A DNA stretch of 64,000 bases from Apodospora peruviana (Eukaryota; Ascomycota; Sordariomycetes; Sordariales; Lasiosphaeriaceae): positions 186,001 to 250,000 of the forward strand of contig JAUEDM010000009.1 of NCBI GenBank assembly GCA_033439685.1, in the 5' to 3' direction. Below, one piece after another: positions 40,308 through 51,247 of the stretch; the first letter of the stretch is position 1; each line of letters starts with the position of its first letter. The notes beneath the pieces are model-generated. The model made no database searches and had not been told where the DNA came from. It was given only the letters and a program-made list of their open reading frames with translations. Both the position numbers and the translations under genes were made by a program.

Positions 40308-42155
40308 ATGACTATCGTCGCAGCGAGGGCCACCACCCTAGCCATACTCATCGCTCTAACTAGTATCCCAAATGGAGTCTCCAACACCGCGGCGGCCTCC
40401 CCCGGCCCAAACGAAGTCTTCCAAATCCCATTCACAACCGACCTGTATTTCGGCAGCGACGAAGGACTCGTCGGCCCCGACGGCCCGTGGCACGCAGCGC
40501 TCATAATGACAGGCACCCACCAGCGCGCCTCGCTCCTCGATCCCATCGACGGCGGCCCACTCATACCAATGTGGCCGACGGGCTCGACAGTCGCGCAAAT
40601 CCTAACCACCAAAGGAGGGGGGAAATACAATCTCTCGGGAAGCGAAACTGCCTCAGCGCCATGGGGCGAGTGGGGCAACGACGGCAACAACATCATGCGG
40701 CTTTCCGATTCCTTCGCGAACGAGTTCTCCGAGGGCGTAGGCGTGCTCGATGGTCTGACGTTCATCAACTTGAGATTCGAGGCGCCGGGGTACGCGAACG
40801 TCAACGCCTCCATATACGCGATGAATACCTCCAAGATCGTGATGCCGGATGGGCGGAGCTACAGACCTGAAGTCGGGAACTTGGGGTTAGGGCGGCCCAC
40901 CGACACGGATTTTGTGGGTGAGAGCATGATCCAGCAGATGAAGACTGCTCGCCTAGTTGCGTCGAACTCGTTTGCGCTGCACATGGGGAGTGCTGCGCTC
41001 GGCCAAAAAGGGTCGCTGATCTTGGGCGGGTATGAAGAAAACAGAATCATCGCACCGGTGGCGGCCATCGAGATGCAGCTGGGCGTTCCCATCATTTTCC
41101 TGACCGACGTGTTTCTCGGTGTGGAAGTTGGGCAGTGGCCCATTGGTGATCACAGCACACCTGACGAAGTCATATGGGAGGGCACCGGCTCCGACCAGCT
41201 CGGCGCCTCGATCGCAAAACAGTTCGGCGGCAGCGTCGGTTCGGCCCTCGTCACGCCCAACCCGGCCGTGCCTGGAATCTACCTCCCACCCCCAACATGC
41301 GCCAACATCGCCAAGCGCCTGCCCGTCACTTTTGATGCAAAGCTGGGCTACTACCTCTGGAACGCCAACGGCACCGCCGGAGACGCGGCGGTCATGATCA
41401 ACTCGGACGTTTACATCGCGTTCGTTCTCGCCGACACGCAAGCGCAGAACTTGACGATCAAGGTTCCGCTCAAGTTGCTCAACCTGACGCTGCAGGCGCC
41501 CATTGTCGAGACGCCCGTCGCGTATTTCCCGTGTCATGACGTCCATACCCAGATGGAGGCAGGCTACTGGGAGCTGGGACGCGCGTTCTTGCAGGCCACG
41601 TTCTTCGCCGTGTCGTATGACCAGAACCTGACGTTTTTGGCGCAGGGTCCTGGTCCTGACTACGGCCAGAGCGTTCTGCAGACCCTGAAGCCCGAGGACA
41701 GGACTCTGGTGCCGAGCAATAAGACCCTTGCGGACACGTGGCGCGCGCATTGGAAGACCACTACCACCGCGGATATACTTGCCGATAATAACAAGGATGA
41801 GAGCAGCGGGTTGAGCCAGGGGGCGATCGCTGGTATCGCCGTTGGGGCGGTATTTGGTCTTGTCTTGGGTTGTGCTGTAGGCTGGTGGTTCTGGCGGCGG
41901 AGACGTGGACAGCATATCAAGAAGTCACAGCCTGCCGAGCTGGATAGAGGCAGCAGCCAAGAGCTGGACGGATCCAATAACGAAATCCAGGAGATGGGAG
42001 AGAACATGGTCTCCGAGCTGGGCAGTCCGATCAAACTGCATGAGGCGCCTGCTTCGCCAGAAGTTTACGAGATGTCTGCTGAGCCCTTAGAACCGGAGAA
42101 GGAATCCAAAGCGGAGAGCGAAGGACACAACGATAGCCCTGGAGAGCTTTCATAA
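40308..42155 (+). CDS. Pepsin-like (A1 fold) membrane protein lacking catalytic motifs
   Basis: 615 residues, one exon. Signal peptide (TTLAILIALTSIPNGVS), a luminal two-lobed pepsin-like domain (about 40-470), one transmembrane helix (AIAGIAVGAVFGLVLGCAVG, about 505-526) followed by WWFWRRRR and an acidic tail. Family marks include EVGNLGLGRPTD (the GLG turn), GSLILGGYEENR, and PAVPGIYLPPPTC with KLGYYLWN. The two DTG/DSG active-site triads are not visible: the first is in a divergent LLDPIDGG context and the second aligns with PNPAVPG. It is therefore probably a non-proteolytic homologue of GPI/yapsin-like aspartic proteases. Many N-x-S/T sites fit a surface location. Start chosen at ATG 40308, directly ahead of the signal peptide. 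Confidence 0.7.
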   Translation: MTIVAARATTLAILIALTSIPNGVSNTAAASPGPNEVFQIPFTTDLYFGSDEGLVGPDGPWHAALIMTGTHQRASLLDPIDGGPLIPMWPTGSTVAQILTTKGGGKYNLSGSETASAPWGEWGNDGNNIMRLSDSFANEFSEGVGVLDGLTFINLRFEAPGYANVNASIYAMNTSKIVMPDGRSYRPEVGNLGLGRPTDTDFVGESMIQQMKTARLVASNSFALHMGSAALGQKGSLILGGYEENRIIAPVAAIEMQLGVPIIFLTDVFLGVEVGQWPIGDHSTPDEVIWEGTGSDQLGASIAKQFGGSVGSALVTPNPAVPGIYLPPPTCANIAKRLPVTFDAKLGYYLWNANGTAGDAAVMINSDVYIAFVLADTQAQNLTIKVPLKLLNLTLQAPIVETPVAYFPCHDVHTQMEAGYWELGRAFLQATFFAVSYDQNLTFLAQGPGPDYGQSVLQTLKPEDRTLVPSNKTLADTWRAHWKTTTTADILADNNKDESSGLSQGAIAGIAVGAVFGLVLGCAVGWWFWRRRRGQHIKKSQPAELDRGSSQELDGSNNEIQEMGENMVSELGSPIKLHEAPASPEVYEMSAEPLEPEKESKAESEGHNDSPGELS

Positions 42156-42973
42156 TAATGGAATACTTCAAAGTTACAGGCATCAAGAATGTCGAAATCC
42201 CTCCTCCGGTAGCTGAATGATGAAACCGCGCAGTGCATTAAAGTACCTTAGGTGAAGGGGGGAGGGGGGGGGGGGGGGGGGGGGTCCATAACCGTAAGGC
42301 GTCTTGTAGCGGTCCTCATTACCGACCTCTGAGCCACACCTCTCTTGCGGACTTACAAGACCTTGGACAATACTCACCGTTAAAGTTTACAGCTTTTCCG
42401 CCTCCCGTCGCTCTGACCGTTAAGCCGGTGTTGTGAGCCCTTCGAATGTTCTGGCCACTGGTAAACGTTCTCGCCCGGAAGCCTGACGGAAAAGATATCA
42501 GTGCAGGATGGTGGTCTAGACTGAACCCATGGTTTCATATTGGGCTTGCCGTGTCACACATCCATGAGTTCAGCTTGCCGTATAAGGAAACTCAAATTTG
42601 GGGTCTCGCCGCCAGTCCATGGCATCAAGGAGGTGCGCCATGCAGATCGCAGCGTGAGGAACTGTTGGGTTTTTCCGACGCCGTATTGGTTGCCTGGTCG
42701 CCGAATGCGCCAGATATCTGCAATATTGCGCCCGCGTGATCCCAGTTGATTGAGTCTTTGCCATGTTTTTTTTTTTTTTTTTTTTTTTTTCTGGGAGTAA
42801 AGTGTCACATATGTGTATATAAATGCATGTCTTGGCAGATCTACTCCTGCTTTCCGCAGTCTCCTTTTCCATATCCCCCTTTTTTTTGTCTTTACTCTTT
42901 TCCTCACGTGAAGGTCCCTGCACATCTACGTACTCCACTTTGTGTCCAGTGGGGGACCTTCATTCTCCCAACA
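42156..42973. other. Intergenic with long G and T runs
   Basis: G(21) at 42264-42284 and T(25) at 42766-42790. No supported gene. The last 180 bases are pyrimidine-rich like a 5' leader. Confidence 0.55.
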
Positions 42974-45690
42974 TGCCGGGAAATAGAATCCGCCTCCTCG
43001 CTCTCGATGGCGGTGGCGTGCGCGGGGCTGTCGTCGCTGATGATCCTCGAGCATCTCATGGAAAACCATCGATCCCCAGTCACCACCAAAGCCCTGCGAC
43101 TACTTTGACATGATCGGAGGGACCAGCACCGGAGGGTACGTTCCCATCAATACTTATTGAAGTTGGGCCGCCATTCACCCAAAATGACTGACGAAAACAC
43201 AATGAAAGCCTTATCGCAATCATGCTAGGTCGCCTGCAAATGACCGTCGACGAGTGCATCAAGGCATACACGACCATATCCGACGAAGTCTTCCAAAAAA
43301 GAAACACTGGCCGGTCACCATCAAGGGCAAGATCCAAGGCCGTTTCGACGGCGATGCGCTTGTCGATGCTGTCGAGCGGATCCTTGTTGACCGCAAACTT
43401 GCCCAAGACACATTGCTCAAGGACTCTCCTGACGCAGCCTGCAAAGTGTACGTCTTTCGCCCCTGACCTGCTTCCGAGAAGACTAGAGGCTGAGGTGCCC
43501 AGGTTCGTCTGCGCAACCAGCAAACAGACCCGTGACACCGTCTGCCTGAAAAGCTACCAGTCGCCTCGAGGCGGCACCCATCTCCTCAAGTCGACCACCA
43601 TCTGGCAAGCCTGCCGCGCGACTTCGGCAGCAACCACCTTCTTCAACCCCATCGCCATCGGCCCCTACGGCGAAGAGTTTGTCGACGGCGCCCTCGGGCA
43701 GGATGAAAGCCTGCGCGAGCATGCTGGTCGCTGGAAGAGAAAGTCAGTCTTCCCTGGTTTCTATATCCTACTAGTCATATATTCTCTATCCAGTTTACAA
43801 TACCAGCAAAAACATCTTGAATCTAACGAGTATCATAGCTGTAACAGACCCTCCTCGATCATCGACTACCGCACCTGTTGCTCGTGACGAGGATGCTGAC
43901 TTGATTCCGAAGTCCACTCTGAAGCCTAGCTGCGCTTCTGGAACCGGAACACGCAGCAAATCCGTCATATTCGACGGCTTGCAATTTTGTAAGATCGAGC
44001 TACCAGCAGAAAAATGCGACCGATGCGGACAATCCGATCCTCTGTCAGCAATCTTCTTCTGTCAGGACTGCAACAAGTCAACCCGAAGCCCAAGGGCTCT
44101 TCACGAAAGCTGCGCTCGGAACTTTGATGACAGCGAGTTCGACCGCCACGAAGCCGATCACTGGCTGCTTCAGCAACAGCCGGTGTACTACATGGATTTC
44201 GCAGAGTTCTTCAATCCGGGTCAGTTCTCTCACGCGTCACTATGCGCCTTCCGAGAGGTTCTTGGGGACGAGTTCATCCTCAGTCGTCGATTCAAGTTGG
44301 ATGAAGAATTCGCCAGCACCGTTCTCATCGTTCTTCGACTCACTCCAGGCACATACCGCATGGGTGTGGGCTATTCGTTCTACCCCTGTGATGACGTGGA
44401 AGAACTCGAGAAAGGTCTCGGCTTCCGACAGTCCATCAAATGGGAATTGTCCCAGCATAAACTCGGATCCCTCTCGTTCAACTATACGGAGGTAGACGAG
44501 AGCATGTTGCACAAGGCCGACGTTGACGCCTTGATGGACAGCCACAAGCCTGTCAAGGACCGGCTGTAATTGGAAAACGACCGTCAGGGAAATATCGACA
44601 ACGAAATAACAGTTTCCAAGGGCCATGTTGCTCTGTTAAGGCTGAGCGTCGCATACGATGAGAAGATGTTCATACACACAAAACCTTTGGAGTGGGAGTT
44701 GGATGACATCACGTAAGTGCACATGTCCAAATCCTTATATGCTCAACGACAACGGCTGAAGCTGATGGCTCCAAGAATCACTCCCATTCCAGAAAGATGC
44801 CAGCTGGCAACCCCAGCACAGCTATTGTCCGCAAGAGTCCGAAAAGACCAGATAAAAGAGCTTGAGCACCGCGAGCAAATGCGACGGCTGGAGCTCCGCC
44901 AGGCATACTACTCCCAAACAACGTCCATCAACCAGTCACGTATCAATGCAATCAGGACACGCTCGAGCTCCTATTCTCGGCCCACCCCCCATCGCCAGAC
45001 AATATCTTCTGTACCAGTTACTGCATCAGCAACAAGCAATTCGCTTGCCGTGCCGGAGACGCGGCGGCCCCGGGCCCGTTCAGCTTCACTGCAGACTTCT
45101 AGTCAGGATTTATTCACCCCGGTTGCTACCACACGGGGACTATCGGCAGGAATAGATCAGCTGGGGTTTGGTACTAGCATTCGGAACGAGGATATGAGAA
45201 GGCAACTTGAGTCGTTAAATGGCGGATGGTCCAAAGACTTGCCGCCGCTGCATCTCTCGAGCGTGTTCCCGGCGACCCCGAGGCGGCGCCCCTCGTGCTC
45301 TTGTCGCGGAGCGACGAGGTGCGGCGATACAATTGACCCCAGTGCTGCGGACTCGGCTCCTTCAGCGAACGGTGATGACTCCGGCAGCAGCGCTGGATGA
45401 TCGCAATCTGTCAAAGCCACATCCGGAAACATACGTCTACCTCGCCATTCTGCTCAACAACCCTCGGCTTATGAGTGCGCTCCTTCGAGTGCATGGCTCA
45501 AGGATCGATGCCGCGATTGATGAAGTCATACCCCTCGAGTCCGAGAGACCCGTCGTGAAGATTCCTCGCTGCCTTGGGCCGCAAACTCCCATTAGTCTAC
45601 CCGTGGAATTTGGGAGTGTCCGAGTGTCTGCGACTGCTCACCAAAGAACTTCACCTGCCGCCCCAACCAACTGGTAGACATCATCCAGCC
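42974..45690 (+). pseudogene. Broken patatin-like phospholipase gene with downstream B-box-like zinc finger
   Basis: MPGNRIRLLALDGGGVRG at 42974 is a perfect patatin start (oxyanion GGGVRG). The continuation SSLMILEHLM is one frame off, at the G run 43024-43027. The frame shifts again near 43066 to reach KPCDYFDMIGGTSTGG with the GTSTG nucleophile elbow. A 73-nt intron (43136-43208) leads to LIAIMLGRLQMTVDECIKAY. Another shift at the A run 43295-43300 leads to VTIKGKIQGRFDGDALVDAV, and intron 43448-43502 leads to FVCATSKQT and EFVDGALG, the catalytic Asp. Farther on, KCDRCGQSDPLSAIFFCQDC with CARNF and RHEADHW is a B-box/ZZ-like zinc site. A TAA at 44567-44569 interrupts DRL/LENDRQG. Coding-like text continues in changing frames to about 45690. 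Hydrolysis of membrane lipids was the likely role; now probably inactive. Confidence 0.65.
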
Positions 45691-46863
45691 GGCTCATAGA
45701 ACGGCGGAAGCGTATGCCAAACGCAAACACCCACCACGTACGGCGCTCTCTGGAAGAATTTGGCCCTGCCAGCCAGGGAGTACGACCATCCCAGAAGAGA
45801 GGGATATCGAGACCCGAGACATCTTGCGTGATGTGCTCGGTGCAAGATGCAGAACCCGCCACATCCGAGAACCGGAACAAGAAACTTTGGATTATTCCAT
45901 CAGCCAGCAGCCCCCGGTGGCGAAACCCCATCTGGGGCATCACGTCAAGCCAGACCCTTCGAAAAATCCGTTAGGGTTGCTCAGGATCTACGTTGCCTTA
46001 GCTTTACCGAGGCGTTTCTTATCTCTTCCCCTGTGGTGCTTCTCTTCCCGTCCCATCTCAGATGTGGCATGGCTTTGAGTTCCATATCCCAATATTGCAT
46101 GTTCGGAGTAGGCCAGAAGGTCCGGAGCTGCAGGAGGCGCACAGCAGACAGCAGTCACCCAGCTGCGATATTAACCTCGTCCGTATATCAGACCAACTCA
46201 GCACGCAGCCCATGAACCTGAAATGAATAACTAGTCACGGAGCATCCGAGACAACAACGCACAGTCACGCCGGTCGTTGAGCTTTTGCACCATCAGGCCA
46301 GACCCGATTGCCACAGGTGGCGTATACCCCAGAGACTAGGGGGCGGACTATGATCCGATAGATCGTCCACGTGCATCTGGCGGTCAGTACGATAAGTCGA
46401 CAACGAAGAGCCGCTTGGGTCTAGATCGGGCCTCAGCTGCCCCACAACAGCTCTGGCTTTTCACTATTGCTGAGCTGGCGTGGATTGTTGATATCCAAAA
46501 TGGCCTAGCCTCCGGTATGGTGTCCGGCATATTGAAGCTGAAACGAAACAAAAGCTCCGGGCTGTTGGACATGCAAACCACGGTGGCCGAGACTTGTCCT
46601 GCATATCGTGAGACTAGCTTCGGCTATTGAGGTCCATAATGAGGTGCGCTTCTTGGTGGCTAGCTGATCGTGAGTGCCTCGCCACTCAAGCAGTCTGTCT
46701 GCCGCTTTTAGAGTCAGCTCGGAAGGGACTAGATCTACTTAATAGCATCGCCATGCCCTCTTGTCTGGTCGCTCAGAAACTTCCATCATCATTCCCGCCA
46801 ACTCAACACCTCCCATCTCTCTCCCGAAACCGAAAACCAAACAACGCAGTAAAAAAAAAAAAA
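45691..46863. other. Decayed end of the patatin gene, then intergenic
   Basis: 45691-46080 may still contain shifted coding text (PEERDIETRDILRDVLGARC region). From 46100 to 46863 I see no gene; the last 100 bases are the leader of the next gene, ending in A(13) just before its ATG. Confidence 0.4.
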
Positions 46864-47331
46864 ATGGGCGACAAATTGACCAGCTCCGTCAACGGCTGGA
46901 TGTGGTCAAACCTCGCCGTCCAGAACACCGACGCGGCGCGGAGCATCGACATCCTGCTGATCAACAACACGGACCAGACCCTGATCTGGGACGATTCGGG
47001 CCTCGAACACGGGAAGCGCAGGATCACGGCGCCCGACTTCATCGAGCCTGGCAAGAAAGGGCGGTGGATGCTCGAGTCGAGCGGCATCGCGACCGGCTGC
47101 GAGGGCTGGATGCACTGGAAGGTCGGCGAGGACGGCCCCATGCTCAAGGTCAACTATGACAACCCGTACTACGGGTCCAACGAGTATAACTGCTGGGTGC
47201 ATCCCAAGGAGGATACTCGCTACGAAGTGTCCAAGTCGGGCGGGGATGGGAATACTGCGAGGATTGTGTTTACTGCTAAGAATAGTAAGCTCCTAATTAA
47301 TTCCTCCTCCGCATTCAGGCATCATGTCTAA
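46864..47331 (+). CDS. Aegerolysin-like / ET79-type beta-sandwich protein
   Basis: 155 residues in the unspliced frame, with no signal peptide. The pattern INNTDQTLIWDDSGLEHGKR, a central SSGIATGCEGWMHWKV and VNYDNPYYGSNEYNCWV is that of aegerolysin-like proteins, a small beta-sandwich family found in fungi and bacteria. Members bind membrane lipids and some act in pairs with a partner protein; I see no such partner in the window. A GTAAGC at about 47286 may be a donor, in which case the C-terminal 15 residues differ. It could also be a fungal-specific sister family. Sequence is intact. A-rich leader directly before the ATG. Confidence 0.6.
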   Translation: MGDKLTSSVNGWMWSNLAVQNTDAARSIDILLINNTDQTLIWDDSGLEHGKRRITAPDFIEPGKKGRWMLESSGIATGCEGWMHWKVGEDGPMLKVNYDNPYYGSNEYNCWVHPKEDTRYEVSKSGGDGNTARIVFTAKNSKLLINSSSAFRHHV

Positions 47332-47627
47332 CAAAAGACCTAAAGGGTAAACACGTAGGTAACTGAAACGCCAAGCTCCACGGACGGGGCACCGATTACG
47401 ATTGGTTACGGACGGTGGGATCGGATTTGATACACGCAGGGGGTTGATTTGCCTTTCTCTGGTTCTAGCAATGGGTGTCTATGTGTTTTGTCTTTTTCGA
47501 TAGTTGACGCCGTTGCGTGCGTACAATAAAGTCTAAAATTATGCAAAGTATCTACTTGTTCTATCAATGTGATGCTATATACGGGGATGGATGAGATTGT
47601 ACATAGGGAAAAATACCAGGAACAGTT

Positions 47628-48607
47628 TTATAATGCCAGCCCAAAAACAGACAAAGCCAAGCACGCAACCGCCACGGCCGCCGAAGAACCCGCCAACACC
47701 GCGTTGCCGGTCGCTTCAGGTGGCCCAGTAGGGGACACGGTCGACCCGGATGTCGCGCTGGTCGCGGGTGCTGTTGTCGTGGTTGTCGTCGTCGCCGCGG
47801 CCGCCGAGCTCACAGCCGAAGAAACAGTCGAGCTGCTTGCCGGCGCGCTTGAGCTAGACGTGGCAGCACTTTCGACCGCCTTGCTGTAATTCTCGATAAT
47901 AAAGTCCGCCGCGTCGTCGGTGTACTTGAGGAAGTAACTGCTGTGAACCAGTCTGTCCTCGCCAGTGTCGCAGTAGACATCGCCGGTGTCGCACCAGCCC
48001 CGGATGACGTCCGAGTACGGCTCGCATGCGGTGATGTTGGTTCGGGGGAAGAACTGCACACCAGCGTATGTTAGTCAAGGATGAAAGGAGAAGCGTTGGT
48101 AAAAAAACATACCCCGTCGTTCTCACTCGTGCCACGGTTCCACGGCGCACCAACCACATGAGTCGGGTCTCCAAACGTTATCGCCGCGACGACATGTTTC
48201 TCGAAAGCATCCGACAGATCCGGGGACACATCAAACCCGACCTCACTCGTGCCACAAATCGCGTCCATCAGCGCCTGCGCGCCCTGCGAATATCCCAGCA
48301 ACGCGATGGGTGTGTCGGGACACAACTTCGTGTACTCCTCGATCATGGTCGTGAACGCCTCCACGCCCGCCGCTTCCGATCCCGTGTAGTCGCTGAATGT
48401 AGCCGGGTAGTTGACGGCCTCGTAATCGGAACCGGGTAGTCGGAGGGTGACGTTGCGCACCACGATGCCCATCAGACCCAAACCGGCGGCCTCGGTCGTC
48501 CCCCGCGCCGCGATCATGTGAAGGCCCGTCGCGCATGTCGGTGCCGGCGTGACTGCGCGTCGTACGGACGCGCTGGCCGCGAGCGCGAGCTCGAGGATTC
48601 CGCGCAT
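47628..48607 (-). CDS. Cutinase-family esterase with Ser/Thr-rich tail and probable GPI anchor
   Basis: Carbohydrate-esterase-5 type alpha/beta hydrolase. Exons 48607-48113 and 48053-47628 (intron 59 nt, GTATGT/CAG, CTAAC branch) give 306 residues. The N-terminus is a short signal-like segment (MRGILELALAASASVRR, weaker than usual). The nucleophile is in LLGYSQGAQALMDAICG, the Asp in GDVYCDTGED and the His in LVHSSYF. The sequence HMIAARGTTEAAGLG is the usual first strand. A Ser/Thr/Ala-rich spacer and a terminal hydrophobic run (AVAVACLALSVFGLAL) indicate a cell-surface GPI form. Substrate may be cutin or another surface ester. Confidence 0.85.
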
Positions 48608-49561
48608 GGTCTAATTGTTGCCCGTCAGTGTTTGCGGTAACCGAGAAGGAGAGTTGACGTCGAGTCGGGAGAAACCGAAACTCTTTAAAAAGACTGGCAA
48701 TCCCAGTGGGAAGATCCGGATGCTACGTCAGTTTTAATGTGTGCTGCAGCATGCCATGGAATTTAGCCTGTCATCCGCAAGAAAATCCCGTATTTAGTCA
48801 AGACCGATCCCGAAGATGTGCGATCTTGCAGCCCCAGCGGATCCCCAGGATCGCTGTCATTCTAAATAGCGCGACTTCGCCTGTCTCGGCGTGTTATCGT
48901 CGACTCCATCCCGGGCTAGCTCCGCGTGCTACCCCATTGCGTCGGGATTGATTTGCTTGGAAACCGGCGTCAAATTCTTTGCATTGATGTGGTTGGCAGG
49001 GGTGGAGAATTCGTTTCTGGAAGGTGTGAAAACACGCGGCCCCATTTGCGGGGTATTTATTAACAGCTTTCTTGGGGGGGTCTGCCTCGGCTGATGAGCT
49101 CGGGTCAGCTGCTTGAGGATTGACGGTCGGGGTTTAGAGGAAGGCCCGGAGTTGAGAGCGTTGTGAAAAGCCGAACTCCTTTCTAAAGGTGTAATATCCC
49201 GTAGTTAGAATAATTGGCAGAAGTCTTCTATGTACAAGTTCACGTATTTATCTTGGCTCAACCTCTCTTCCCATGCATCTTGAAGCCTGCCTTATGCCAT
49301 GACGGTGGTAGTGCAGCAGCGTGTGCATTACCTTAGTCACAGCGGACTGTTTACAGTATATACCTCACTTGTGTGCAGGGGGTACGAGACATCCATCAGT
49401 AGTGTCACATCGCTTTGCATCATATCTTGTGGAACACACACCGTGCTTAATAAGAAATCGGGCCTTTCTTGTTATTCTCATCCCCTTCTAGAACTGCCTA
49501 TGTATGTCTCCACCGATCTCGTCTCGTCCTCGACAGAGTATAGCTCAACATCATTGTGACC
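48608..49561. other. Intergenic, no gene seen
   Basis: About 0.95 kb; cutinase promoter on the left and 3' flank of the small cysteine-rich gene on the right. Short frames only. Confidence 0.5.
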
Positions 49562-49822
49562 TTAGCAGGTAGCACAATCATCGCAACGCTTGAACCCGTA
49601 TCCCAGATCATTGCACGCCTTCACGAAGTTGTTGTGCTGAGTTCCCTTGTTGACGCAACAGCCGGTGAAACCGCATCCATAGACGCCATACTTGGCACCG
49701 ATTCTATTGCACGCCGTCTTGGAGTGGTCGGTGCCGCCGTTGCAGGCGCACTTCTCCGCCTGGACGCTGCCGATGGTGGCGAGGCCAAGCACGAGAGATG
49801 ATAGGGCGGATGAGAGACGCAT
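49562..49822 (-). CDS. Small secreted ten-cysteine protein
   Basis: 86 residues, one exon. A signal peptide (ALSSLVLGLATIGSVQA) is followed by a mature protein of about 63 residues with ten cysteines. They occur as EKCACNGG, KTACNRIG, GCGFTGCCVNKG, KACNDLG and RCDDCATC. This could form five disulfides. Such dense cysteine content in a secreted protein is typical of fungal effectors or defensive peptides, but no family was recognised. A leader intron may lie just upstream (acceptor-like CTACAGTATG region near 49880). The gene is isolated, about 1 kb from its neighbours. Confidence 0.75.
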   Translation of the reverse strand: MRLSSALSSLVLGLATIGSVQAEKCACNGGTDHSKTACNRIGAKYGVYGCGFTGCCVNKGTQHNNFVKACNDLGYGFKRCDDCATC

Positions 49823-51173
49823 CTGCCGCTGTGGTTAGCGTTGTAACGGTCGCCGGTGAGAATATAGGGGAGAGGCATACTGTAGTGCAGGTACCGGTAG
49901 ATGATGGTTGCTGTCGTCTGATATTGTGAGTGTAGTGTTGAGGTTGTTGCTCTTGCTCGTTCAGGAGGTTTGGAAATACTTGAGGGGAGAAGGGCTTAAA
50001 TACCTGTGTCTGGCTCTTCGCCGTGGTGGATTTTGCTTGCCGTTGCCATTGATCCACGATCATCTTGTCCTGGCTTTGTATCATGTCTTCTTCGGTCGCC
50101 ACTCTCCGATCTTTCTGGTGTCAGACTTGTTCTCGCTTGCTGGTTTTGGCTTGCTTCCTGTGAAGTAGCATCGACGTGAGCGTAAGCAATATCTACAGCG
50201 CTACATTTTCAAATGAGGCCCTCGCCGATTCTGATTAAGTGTTGCATCAGATCATCAGATATAAAAGGGGCTTCATATCTTCCCCACGCGCATTCACTCT
50301 TCCATTAAATGTGGAGTAGTATTGCACGGTCCAACGTTCCAGTACGCGTTTGCGTGTAAATAACTCGCTCTTTGCTCCAGGTGGCCAAGACGGTGATGAT
50401 TGACCCGGATTACGGACTGATTCATATGATTGTATAACACTAACGGACAGCTATGTAGTGCCAGAAATGAAACACCCAGGAAATTTGATTGAAAGCCCAG
50501 AATTATTGATTGAAGAAAGGGGAGTGCCAACTCCTTGCAACTTCCAATCATTCCTTGCGAGTTCCTAATTCACTTCCAGAAGTTCATGATCGATGTCGCA
50601 TCGCCGGAATGACTTTGAGTCGCCTGGTCAGACTTGCAGCAATAGACTGGGGCAACTCATATATCAGGCATTGGCCATTTATCGCAGCTACGATAAGAGT
50701 TAATGAACAACTCGGTTATGCGTTTAAAGTGAGGAGCTGTTACGACGTTGTCCTGATCGTCAGGTCGTTGTGTAAGTAGGTGTATTCAACGGGAGTTGAC
50801 CATGTTTACGCCATGATGGATGACAACATAGCAAGGGTTCCACGAATAATAATCGATAGCCCTGACTTCGTAACCTCGGTCAAGATACACGGCATGAAGC
50901 GAAGCGATATCTTGGCCACCGGTGGTCCTAAGAACTCGGAAAACCCAACCATCAGTCCACCTACCTACCTAGCCATACACGAGAGCTTCCCTGAACAAGC
51001 AGACTTAAAACAGACAAAAGCGAGCAATTCCTCAGTTTGCATCACATTAACTTATCATGGACAGCCATCTCCTGCAGTGCGAGAGAAGAGAGTTGAGCGT
51101 TCGTTGACCCGACTGACCGAACTACGAACTCCAATTATTAAAAGAAACAAACACAACAAAAAAGATAAATCTT
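49823..51173. other. Intergenic, no gene seen
   Basis: 1.35 kb. The 146-codon plus frame ending at 51220 overlaps the tRNA gene and has no protein-like composition. Confidence 0.5.
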
Positions 51174-51247
51174 CTCCTCCGGTAAGGGTCGAACTTACAG
51201 CCTCCAGATTAACAGTCTGACGCGCTAGCCAATTGCGCCACAGAGGA
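51174..51247 (-). tRNA. tRNA-Asn (GTT)
   Basis: Minus strand, 74 nt without intron. Acceptor TCCTCTG pairs with CGGAGGA (one G-T), the D arm is GCGC/GCGC, the anticodon stem CAGA/TCTG encloses the loop CTGTTAA with anticodon GTT, and the T arm GTAAG/CTTAC encloses TTCGACC. Discriminator base G. Confidence 0.92.

Noticed and set aside
14662..46000. NACHT gene and patatin gene as one cell-death cluster
   Set aside because: They are 25 kb apart with unrelated genes and a transposon between, and the patatin gene is broken.
50780..51220. 146-codon plus-strand frame
   Set aside because: Runs through the tRNA-Asn gene and has no recognisable feature.
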